This document shows, one piece after another, positions 48,512 through 61,910 of a stretch of DNA of 64,000 bases; positions within the stretch are counted from its first letter, which is position 1; each line of letters starts with the position of its first letter. The stretch is from the NCBI GenBank assembly GCA_003344405.1, contig NOWV01000194.1:1-64000 (forward strand), given 5' to 3'. The translations under genes and the position numbers were made by a program. The notes beneath the pieces were generated by a model, which was not told the origin of the DNA, did no database searches, and was given only the letters and a program-made list of their open reading frames with translations. This stretch comes from Trichoplax sp. H2. Its lineage: Eukaryota; Placozoa; Uniplacotomia; Trichoplacea.

Positions 48512-50368
48512 ATACGTTACTGTAGAATTGTATGCACAAACACATATTCTACCTTATGTGATATTAAAATAGTGTTATCTGTATGTGTGTATCTGTAACG
48601 CAAACAGGTTGCATTCTAGTATTTACATCATACTCCCCTAAAAATTTATATGATTGGCTTTTTAACTATGCTGTACTTACAAGACCTTGGACCATTCCAC
48701 ATACTGCATGCGATGTGGACATGTACCCATGCCACCATGGTTCGTAGGGCTATATTGGAATAACAAAAAATGTACCTTGATTTTGTAGTTATGCGTCCAA
48801 AATCTGTTCGACTGTCTGTTTCAAGAATCTTAGACATTTAAAGTAATCTTCGTATAATGTAATTCCTGTAACTTACAGTAGTAGCAATTGGCATTATGGA
48901 TACATGGTAAAGATCACCAATAGCAATTGAGCATATCTATAAATAAGTTTCGTTGTTTTCAGGAAATTGTGGATTTTCCAGATGACTCTTAATGTAATAT
49001 TTAAGGATTAGTAACTATGATAACAAAAATCTTACTATTTTAACGACTAGGCGGAAATTTTTTTATCTGAGGCGCTAGATCGATGTAGTACATGACGTTA
49101 AAATTATTAAATAAATGTTTAAATATCTACTCGCAGACTTTTCAATCACTTTATACATTATCCCGATAGCCTTAGCAATTGCAACGATCTAGAATGACAA
49201 GCTAGCAAAATGAAATAAATAGAATAGCGGTTAACATTGAATTCACCTTGACCTTTCATAATTCTATGCCTCCAGCATTCAGTATCCACTTTAATTCATT
49301 TTTAAAAAAGTAGAATATAATGTGTGCTACTGCTATGATGAACCGTGCTTCATTTCTGTAATCGAATCTTAGCAATAGAATTATCAAAGTATTTTAATTC
49401 CTACATTAATATACATCGGCAATTAGGTATTAATCAAATATCATTGGCCATTAATTATCAATAGCTAATCAATTATTTAATTAAATGATTTATAAAGGAT
49501 GTGATGAGCTTGATATCTGTAATAGAAATCCTATTAATGTGATTACAACTTTTGTAGTTAAAGATGGTTGCACCGGACTGTTTTCATGGCATTTAGCCTT
49601 AACAGCTGCACATTCCTCTTCGGAATGGCAACGCTAGAACATTGTATTAAGAATGTAGTTATGCATTGGTTGAAAGATCTTTAATTTAGTATACTCCTAC
49701 CTACAACATCTATTCTACACCGAGAAAAGCAAACGATGACTATGGTCAAAAAATTATCATCACTTTTATCATCTAAAGAAGAAACAGGAAATTTCACTTT
49801 ACGGAGCAAGATGGCCTTGCAGGGAAAACTATGCATACTGTAGCAGAGAAATCTTACATATTGGTCAGTGAACCAGGCAAAGTCAGGAGCCATACTCGAA
49901 TTGGAATTTTGACTTTGTTACTAAAAGAAGAAGCCTGACAGTGATATTCTAGTTTAAAAGCTCATGAGCTAGCTCAGCTAAGCCCAGACCGTAAACAGGC
50001 ATAGCAGAGTTCTGGTATGCGCAATTCATGTCAATCCTACATAACTGCAGCCTAAAAGATAGACTCACATCTGTAAATACGTAAATGTCAATGAAGTGAA
50101 TTTATTTCAAGTCTGCACTCTTATATACCAGTATGCGGCTTAATTTAGAGTCGACCTCAACTCTCGATCATATTATAACTATATGTAGTGTGGAAATTAA
50201 TATCTTTATTACTTAAAGTTAGAATACATTCTAGTAAAATTTCACACGTTGAAATCCACATGCATCACGCAATCGAATAATATTAGCCATTCATTAATTG
50301 TTGATTAGCTATGCATGACCTGTGCACAATTTCTGCAATAAAAATCTCAACTATACGGTTAAAATTTT
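48512..50368. other. Convergent gap between NUF2 and THUMPD1
   Basis: It holds the 3' UTRs of two genes that face each other and a decayed copy of the last THUMPD1 exon near 49545-49700. I see no other supported gene. Confidence 0.5.
49545..49700 (-). pseudogene. Decayed duplicate of the last THUMPD1 exon
   Basis: The stretch aligns by eye with 50390-50530. Blocks such as CATTCCTCTTCGGAATGG against CATTTTCCTTCAGAACGA, and AAGAATGTAGTTATGCATTGG against AAGATTGTATTTACGCATTTG, keep the same order and spacing. The reading frame is broken (stops after DLSTNA and again shortly after), so it cannot encode the same tail. Similarity continues weakly into the former intron (near 49840-49860 with 50670-50690), so a segment and not just an mRNA end was copied. 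Confidence 0.6.
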
Positions 50369-53295
50369 TTAATTTGATGTGGTTGTATCTGCAGCCGTAC
50401 TGTCTACTTCTTGGCTTTTAGTCTTAGCAACCGCACATTTTCCTTCAGAACGACCATGATGGGACACTTCGTTAAGATTGTATTTACGCATTTGATGGAA
50501 GTCATCTAATATACTCATACAGCATACATTCTATAGGTAAAAATAAAAATAAAATATTAAAATTTTAGCGAAGAAATTATCCTGCAAATCAAACCATCGA
50601 AATTTTCGTTCCATAGCAACAATGAGCTTTTAATCGTCGAAATTTTCGAAAACTATAATATACTAAGCATACTGTAGCCAATTTCAATGAAACCATGATA
50701 AGGGTTGTAAATAATTATTCTATCCTACATTTTATGATTAGCATATACTTGAGCTGTACAGTATACAGTAATTAGAGTCTCCCATCTTCACGTGATGTAC
50801 GACAGCATCATAACTAATTAACTATTACAAATCATATCTTATCACTTTGTACCATAACAGCAGTAAGAACTGACAACATTGACATACCCTGACAATTTCA
50901 ATAACAATAACGACATCAGGGTTATCCAAATTGACTTGATGCTTAATTTGGCCATCGATAACTATATCGGCTACGGTTGCAATTACTTGATCTCTATTGA
51001 GATCGCCGTTATATCTCGATTTATATGAAATTGCAAACTACATTGAATTGAAAAATAAGACTCATTCAGAGAATTATAATAAGAAATCATTTAAATGGTG
51101 TTTTCTGTCTTACATACTTTACACTCTTTGGCAGTATCGTTTTGAAAATATTGCTTTAAATATTGAGGGCAGCATTTCTTAATATCGTCTAATGATGAAT
51201 GGCAAATGAACGTCACAGGTATTAAACGCTGGCAAAATCTATTCGAGAAAACAATTGCATCAAAGTATCATCTATTAGCAGTAGTAACATTTTTGAATAT
51301 CTTTATTCAGTCTGATTAATTCACAGTCATGCTATGTAACGATAACACTACTACGAATGGATCTCTAAATATCTGTAATAAGGTTTCATTGCCATATCCA
51401 TATGATTTTTACCTAACGCTAGCCTTTCGCTCTATTAAATCTTTAAAAATCGATTTTGTCAATTCGTAAGGGTCTCCTTTATTACATTCAATAAAGTAAA
51501 TATTTTTCACTCCTGTTTCAACAGCTTGAAAGTAATTTTTCCAATTATCTTTAAGCGCGCTAATTTCCTTTTCTAATTCTTTCGATGGATCATTATCTAC
51601 TGTCACGTAGAGAGAGTGGAACGTAATTAACAGTTAATACTGGTGATACAGTAATTAATAGACTTGAATTCTCTACACTGACCTTCAGATTTTGATGTTT
51701 TGGAATCGTCACCATCATCATTACCATATAATCGATCCGCAGACTATACATTAGTAGTAAAGTACTTGTTATTAGATAGTGATTGCATAGCAATCTTTAA
51801 TCTTATGTCACCTGTAAGTATATACAGATATATACGTATATTACGTTTCATAGAAAACATACTTGCAAGGTATAAATAAAAAAATCACAATTCTATGCGT
51901 AGAGCTATTACCTATTGACAGGAGTAATGTAGGTGTAAGTGACATTATGAGGCACAATCCATTAGTAACGAGATAAGTTATAGCATGATAAAATATTCTC
52001 TCTGAGTCAGCTGCAGCATCACTCTTACCTACTACTTGTGAATTTATCGTTGCTGCTACTGTAAATAGTCGTATATCACTTCTAGCACTATGCCTGTGTT
52101 CTTGCATCGCATCATTTTAATGATTTAATTTAAATATTGTATTATTTGTAAATCCTATGTAGAATTAACAAGGCACAAAAAAGATCAGAGTCCGTCGCAT
52201 TGTCATTGCTTCCTTGATTATACGTATCTGCGTACGCTTTAGAGATCGTAGCCATACCAACTCTCTTTACATCGACTTTTGTACATTGGTTGTAATAATT
52301 ACTACTATGACTAATCAGTATATTGTTAAACTTAAACCTAACAGTATCCATTAGAGCACATCTTGGATCAATCTTGTAAGACTCAATTAATCTTATCTGC
52401 CGTATCTGTACTAGATTCGAGATTGTGGAATCTGTAATGTGACAGTTTCAGTCGAAAATTGTGCACCGGCTGTCCTATGTCCAGTTGCTATTTCACATTT
52501 GGCTAAGCTTTAGCTTAATAGTACTCACTACAGTTAGTCTTTAACATTTCGATTGGCCTTAAACTGATTCCATTTATCTGTACTCGATTAGAACTTGTAG
52601 ACTGCACATTGATAATTTTAATAATATTAATTGATGTGGGGATTACTATCTGCAATATTGACTGTCACCGATGGACATAACGCTCAGCTTTAGCTTGAGA
52701 GTATTTATTGAAGCATGCCTGAACTAGTTGGATTGGGCTCCAATAAATCTTATCTATCTGTCCCAGAGAAGATTTGAAGGTATGATGTAAGAATTAGTCA
52801 ATAATGAATCTTGCAAATTGTCTTATTTCGCCTACAATCTTTAAAATGGTGACTTTAAATTGAATTCAATATATACGTAACCCAGGGACTGCTACATAGG
52901 ATAACAACAACACTTGTGATACGTGTATCGCCTCTTGTGCATCAATTTATTACTTTATCCTTAACTCGTCTATCTATACTCAAAGATGTCATCATCAAGA
53001 GTGAAAATTTGCGATACCTCATGGAGTAATTGATAGATTTCAGCAAGAGCTCCCCTATTTTGCACGTTATTGCATGTCAGTAAAACGCCATTCAATCCAG
53101 GTCGCATACCTCTGGGATCAACATGCTATAGAAGAAAAAGGAATAATTGCTGTTGTCATGGAGGTTTGCAACCTAGTCTAGTTTTGATTAATCATCGTTC
53201 GCTAAGTATGTTACCTTTTTCTTCCTAAAATTCACGTAATAAGCTTTAGCTCGTTTTCGTTTCCCGTCATTAGCACTTTCGTCCTGCGTTGCCAT
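50369..53295 (-). CDS. THUMPD1: THUMPD1 / Tan1 orthologue: THUMP-domain tRNA acetylation adaptor (7 exons)
   Basis: THUMPD1 binds tRNA through its THUMP domain and brings in the acetyltransferase NAT10/Kre33 to make N4-acetylcytidine 12 in tRNA-Ser and tRNA-Leu. Exons in transcript order: 53215-53295, 53018-53125, 51683-51743, 51413-51599, 51118-51238, 50888-51037, 50369-50530. They join in phase to 289 residues; human has 353 and a longer low-complexity tail. Recognisable parts are DGKRKRAKAYYV near the start, GLNGVLLTCNN, then the THUMP region RLIPVTFICHSSLDDIKK, ISYKSRYNGDLNRDQVI, HQVNLDNPDVVIVIEIV and VCCMSILDDFHQMRKYNLNE. These match the family's YKxRxN and KVNLxNPxxTVxVEI and CCxSV..YxxxRKYNLxEV motifs. 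Its start faces the fucosidase gene. Confidence 0.95.
51744..53017. other. THUMPD1 intron 2 with degenerate repeats
   Basis: The 1.27-kb intron contains, at about 52380-52990, three or four decayed units of roughly 180-200 bp. They share TTATCTG-GTATCTGTACT-GATT and AAGCTTTAGCTT-A-AGTA. Minus-strand open frames at 51841-52107 and 52142-52351 have no motif I recognise and are probably chance. Confidence 0.5.
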
Positions 53296-54327
53296 TGCTA
53301 CGCTGCACTGCTAGAGAGTCAGTGGGCCGCAGTTAGAAGAGACTCTTGCTGTACTAAAACAGTCGTTTAATCACCGCTCAAGAATGAAAATAGTGATATA
53401 GTATGGTGAGAAGACGACCGCATTAAACACTAGAGCGATGCTGTCCAAGTGTACAGTAACACTACAGACTAATACTGTACACTGTAGAGAGGTCCTACTG
53501 CGCAGAAGCATTGACGTCACATGATCGGCGTAAGCAGCTAGCAAGCCAATTCACCGCTCAATAATGAAAACATTGATATAGTACGGGTAGTAGACGACTA
53601 CATTAAACACTAGAGTAATGCTATACAAGTGTACACCACTACACTGTACAGTAACACTACAGACTAATACTGTACAGTACGGTACAGTGTACTGTAAATT
53701 GCACAGTACTGGACACTGTAGAAAGTCACTACTGCACAGAAGCGACAGTGTCACATGATCGGCGTGAGCAGCTTACAAGGCAAATCACCGCTCAAGAATG
53801 AAAATATTGATATAGTATTGCAAGTAGACGACTGCATTAAACACGAGAGCGAAGTCTTTCAAGCAGTTTTGTTTACAAGACCATTTGAAACGTTTTACTG
53901 CTTCAGCATACTGTACCGCAGAGTACTGTACAGTACATACTGTACAGTGTACAGTACGGTACAGTACTCTACACTGTACTCTACACTGTACAAAGTCAGA
54001 CTACAGTGTACAGTACAGAATACTGTAGAGAGATCCTACTGTACTGTAACTGTGCGGTAGCGATGGTGTCACATGATCGGCGTGAACACCTTGCAAGCCA
54101 AATCACCGCTCAAGAATGAAAATATGGATATAGTATGACGAATAAACGACTGTATTAAACACTAGAGTGAAGTTTTACAAGCAATTTGGTTTCTTCAATG
54201 GAGTGTCATTGACGTACGGGACACCGCCTCACAATCTCTATTGAAGCAGTTATCATCGTGATCCATCATCGATATCAACAACCCATAGTAGACAAGCCCC
54301 CATCAATAACAACAAAGTCAAGACAAA
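53296..54327. promoter_or_regulatory. Divergent promoter region of THUMPD1 and FUCA, built from repeats
   Basis: Four repeat units begin TCACCGCTCAAGAATGAAAA at 53371, 53551 (variant), 53785 and 54103. Each runs into GACGACTGCATTAAACAC, and units end with ACATGATCGGCGT. Spacing grows (180, 234, 318 bp) because the tail of each unit is expanded with TACTGTACAG-type palindromes. Both promoters must lie in or beside this block. Confidence 0.85.
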
Positions 54328-57300
54328 ATGAAGACGCCATTTGCGGTCTTGAATTTCTTCCTTGTGTTTTACTTATCGGCTGTTTTATGTGTTACTTATC
54401 AGCCTACATGGGAATCCTTGGATAAGAGACCTTTACCGGATTGGTATGATAAAGCAAAAATTGGCATTTTTATGCATTGGGGAGTATTCTCGGTGCCGAG
54501 TTATGGCCACTCTGGTGCTGCTAGTGAATGGTTTTGGCATAACTGGAAAAGGAACAAGCCTGATGCAGGAACAGTTGAATTTATGAAGAAAAATTTCCGC
54601 CCTGATTTCCAATATACTGATTTTGCTCCCATGTTTCGTGCAGAATTGTACGATCCTTACGAATGGGCTGAAATAATCCAAAATTCTGGCGCAAAGTAAG
54701 TGTATGGACCAATACCATCAGTAGTGCATGCTAAATCCACTGGTCTCCAACCGCTTCACTTCAGTAACAATCATTTATTAAATAACCGATCCAATACATG
54801 ATCATAGTTAATTCATCCGTCTATACTATAGCCATCCTACATCAAGACACCATCACCATAGGTATCAGTCTGTAAAGTAGACAGTCATTTATCCATTCGA
54901 AAAACTTACGTCATTGGCGATCTCCTTTTGCCTCATTTCTATCCGATGTAGTAATACGCGTACTTTACTGTACTTTCCATGTCTGATAATATGAAAACTG
55001 CACTGTTGATGTTCACTTGCTACTAGTCTTGTCGCCTTGTCCCCAAAATACCAATAGTTCAATATGTATAGACACTGGTACCACAATAAATTGGTCAACT
55101 TATACCGCACAACAGTACTCTACTGTATCCACGCTTTGCATTAAAATCGAAAATACTGTACTAGATAATATGTCTACAGCTCACCGTTCAACGAGTTATC
55201 AATAGTAAACAATTGCCATCAACAACATTACTTTACCGGAAAGATTACAACATCATCTTTAAATTATCTTGTACTTATATCCAATCATCATCAATCGATA
55301 TTCAAAAAAAGAGTATTACAAATTCTCACTTTCAATTAACCCATTTTGATTGATCCTTCAAACTATAGATATGTCATCTTAACTTCAAAGCATCATGAAG
55401 GATATACCCTTTATCCATCCAAGCCTTCATGGAATTGGAATTCTATGACCGTCGGATCCAAAAGAGATCTTCTAGGTAATGATGATTTAGACATAGATAG
55501 TCTTACATTTCTTGACTTCTTCCAAGAGGTATAATTTATTTCAAATCGAATACCTTACAACTATCTTGATGGTACTGTATATCATTACAACGTATTAAGC
55601 ATAAAACTGTCTTCTACCATCTTTCACTGTAATATCACATGTACTGTAGACATACGTACAATTTTATCGCTTCCATATCATAATTATGTTATCATCGATT
55701 ACAAGTCGCCAATTTTGAGAATGTCAACTTACAAGTATACGCGTATATCTCCATCGTGTTACACCTCGATAATACCCTTTCAATCGATTTTATGCTTGAA
55801 TTGAGTAATACGTACGTACGAATAGGTACCATTATTAAATGTATCTTTAAATGCAAGATTGGCATTCTTACAATCGGATAATGCTCTACAAATGTTTCTG
55901 TAGTAGTTGACGCAATACGTATGCCATACATACTGTACATTTAATGGAGATGGTGCAGCAATTTCCACATTATCGCTCTCATTGACATTCATCAATGTCA
56001 AGGAACGATCTACAATACTAAGATGCATTTACTGATCTATCTCATCTAATCCAGGTGAATTGGCTCATGCAATTAGAAACAAAACAAAAGTTCGCTTCGG
56101 TGCTTATCACTCACTCTTTGAATGGTTTAATCCAATCTTTCTGCAAGATCAAAAAAACAACTTCAAAACTAAAACCTACGTACAAGTAAATGATGAATTA
56201 TCCTATAGAAATTAATTTCTGCTTGCATAACGGTGATATAGTTACGATTACGACTCAGTTATAAAATTCTCTATGAAATGAAATTTCATTCTAGTATGTT
56301 AGCACCAGAAACACTTTGTCCATTTGATAGGATTGTAGGACATTATCACCACTAAGATTTATTTTTACTATGTTATCACCAAGATGTTAATGTTTCATAA
56401 AATAATAAATCAACTAGGAAGTTCTAATGCCCGAGATACATGATCTGATCGTGAATTATAAGCCAGAGATTTTGTGGGCTGATGGTGAATGGGCGGCGAA
56501 TGATACTTATTGGCAGAGCAAACAGCTCCTTGCGTGGTTATATAATAAAAGGTTATAACTACAAGATAAATCATATTATAGATGGATCATGAAATCATAA
56601 TTTTATCTCATTTAAGGCTTTATAAATTAACATTTTTAATTTCTACATAAATTAGCCCTGTCAAAAATACCATTGTCACTAACGATCGATGGGGTAAAGG
56701 GGATAGAAATAAACATGGTGGTTTTTTTACTGGTGGCGATCGCTACAGCCCTGGCACTATACAGAAGCATAAATTTGAAAATGCCATGACTATCGATCGT
56801 TATAGCTGGGGTTTCTCTCGGCCATCTAACCTAAACGCTTACTTGACTATTGAAGAATTATTATCAATTTTAGCTAAAACAATTAGGTATGGCTTTGTTA
56901 AGCATAGCACTAAACGTATCTATACGTTATTATGTGCAGTACACTAATTATCTATTGGTGTTATATTATAACTAAACAAAAATTATATATCACTCTGATG
57001 CAATCGTGCTCATAGCTTGCTAATCTTTGAATTGTTTTTTGTGTCATAAATAGTTGTAATGGTAATTTAGCCATTAATATCGGACCAACACATGATGGTC
57101 GTATTGTACCGATCTTCCAAGAGAGACTGTCTCAACTTGGCCAATGGCTAAAAGTAAATGGTGATGGCATTTACGAGACTCGACCATGGCATGTGGCCAA
57201 AGACTCTAGTAACAGTAATGTTTGGTAAGCTAGCCCATAGCAAGCTACTTCAAAATTTTTTATCTAGACAAAAGACTTAAACAACAAACACAGTAATACG

Positions 57301-57604
57301 CCTACATGACAGATATATTAAGACAACTGACAGTTTAACACCTTTTCTTCTCAGGTATACATCCAAGAATGGTACCGTGTATGCTATCGTTCTTAAGTGG
57401 CCAGGTTCTACTTTATCCTTAGCTGAACCAATGGTGCAGGCAAAGGAAACTAAAATTGGTTTACTTGGGTACAAAGGGAATTTTTCATTTAAAAGTCAAT
57501 CCAAGAATAAGGGAGTCATTATTAACATTCCACCATTAACCGTTGCTCAATTACCATGCAAGTGGGCTTGGGTATTTACATTTACTAATTTAAAAAATAA
57601 GTAA
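54328..57604 (+). CDS. FUCA1: Alpha-L-fucosidase, GH29 (7 exons)
   Basis: GH29 enzymes hydrolyse terminal alpha-L-fucose from glycoproteins and glycolipids, usually in lysosomes or outside the cell. Exons: 54328-54695, 55369-55475, 56055-56185, 56418-56551, 56656-56886, 57054-57224, 57355-57604. They join in phase to 463 residues (human FUCA1 466). Residues 1 to about 22 are a hydrophobic signal peptide. Conserved motifs are [15 protein letters not shown] (46-60), LTSKHHEGY (127-135), [13 protein letters not shown], and ILWADGEW with the expected nucleophile Asp224. Further on are [25 protein letters not shown] and the C-terminal beta-sandwich with VYAIVLKWP. The vertebrate acid/base Glu cannot be placed by eye. 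One donor is GTTATA (exon 4). An in-frame extension of exon 2 to 55528 was rejected because it breaks the next phase. Whether it is FUCA1 or FUCA2 by ancestry is undecided. Confidence 0.96.
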
Positions 57605-59098
57605 GATACTGTAGTGTGAGGTGGTAGAGCTTACCCAAATCGCGATAACTATTATTATTGCAACTAGTCTTACATCCTATGTTACAATATGCTGTAGATA
57701 TTACAATGCATAGTATCGTTTTAATCTTGTCAAACCAATCCAAAAATTGGTATCACAGTGTATGGATAGATTCCTGAACTGTTCCTACTTTTAAAATTGT
57801 CTTAAAATGCAAATTTTTGTCGTATTCTGTGCATCTTGTAGTGAATATTTCTTAATTTTACAGGAAACATTATCGCACCATGGTGCTTTTCCATTAACAC
57901 CGTATGATTTTTAATTCTTGTAGTCATGATGGTATAATCTGTAAGATTACGTAATCATGTATCAAATTCAGTTCCAAGACCACTGATACATCACAAAGAT
58001 CTATCAGAAGTGCGTTTAATGAATTTTTATCCAATGGTATATGTACTTGGTAAACTATGATGACGAATCAGTGTCGGTTTGATCATAAAGTAACTATAGC
58101 GAATAATATGTTTATGTTCTCGTTTGTTTATTAAATGTAAACACATTTCTATGTTCTATGTAGGATTAGGTATATACTAGATAAAACAATAAAAAATTAC
58201 AGTATTGTTAATGGAATCAAACGTAGGTGGAAATTATTGATGCAATAAACTACACAATATACATATTAAAATTTCGCGTACACCATCTTCTTCTGAGTAC
58301 TCCCAATCACACCAATCGCAAACATTACACTTTACAAATTCATCAAAGCTAAGTTTTTTGCTCCTCTCTTTCCATGCACGGCAACTTTAACACAACGGAA
58401 GAAATCCACACGTTTTGATCAAAGTAAGTATAATAAGCACTTTATTAATGAATTATGTGCAATATGAAATATTAAAATGAAACAAAAAAAGACTTAAAGT
58501 TCATAACTAGCATCTATTGTATGTTGAATCTATCCCTGACAGCATTTAAACTAAGTGCAGCAAATTGATTTCATCAATACTAAGCTGATGCAGTTCTTAA
58601 CTAAACAAAGTAGTTGACTACGGTTGTTATGAAAGTCTAAGAAGTTGTCAAGAAATAGATATCTTTCTGCTTTAAACAAATCATTCATCATCTTCGACAG
58701 AGAGAATTGAATATGCAAAATTGCTTCTACAGGTAAAGACAATAACAGTGCTAGTAGAGTCACATTTCAAGATGATACAAACAATCATCCGACGATGGCA
58801 TTATTCAAACATATCTTCGATAACAATACAGGTTTTCAGTTTACAATTAACTGTACAAAAAATCGCCACTTAAAACCAGCAAATATACTGTGTAATAGGC
58901 TCCTAGATTATACCAGGATAAAAAATGCAACACATATTTCACATACGAATACTTTAAAACTGGCATAGAGACTGAAATCGGGTATTACCTATAAATTAGT
59001 GTTTACGTAAATATAATGCTACATAATATTATAAAAATTGCCACAACTTGTATGGATTACTTTAATTTCTCACGTAGCAAAAACAATTGTTCACCCTT
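57605..59098. other. Convergent gap between FUCA and CDK4/6
   Basis: It contains the 3' UTRs of both genes. A possible FUCA polyadenylation signal AATAAA is at 58188-58193 on the + strand. A possible CDK4/6 signal is at 58441-58446 (TTTATT on +). A 50-codon open stretch on the minus strand (58234-58386) and a 70-codon one (58551-58763) look partly protein-like but could not be joined in phase. Confidence 0.5.
58234..58386 (-). other. Unassigned Cys/Trp-rich open stretch, possible terminal exon
   Basis: The frame is open for 50 codons up to a stop and contains WKERSKKLSFDEF then KCNVCDWCDWEYSEEDG. It follows a candidate acceptor (TTAAAG). Composition is protein-like (acidic, with a CxxCxxC group), but no upstream exon could be matched in phase and I do not recognise the family. 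It lies within or beyond the 3' UTR of CDK4/6. Confidence 0.25.

Positions 59099-61910
<2,812 letters not shown>

Noticed and set aside
48740-48837. Possible two-exon microprotein starting MSKILETDSRTDFG on the minus strand
   Set aside because: Joining the two attractive pieces needs a 26-nt intron, far below the sizes seen in the rest of the window, and no family is recognised.
51841-52351. Two minus-strand frames inside THUMPD1 intron 2
   Set aside because: THUMPD1 splices in phase across them, and neither resembles a known protein or carries good splice sites.
55476-55528. In-frame extension of fucosidase exon 2
   Set aside because: It adds residues absent from GH29 enzymes and breaks the phase into exon 3. 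The donor at 55476 gives the conserved DLLGELAHAI join.
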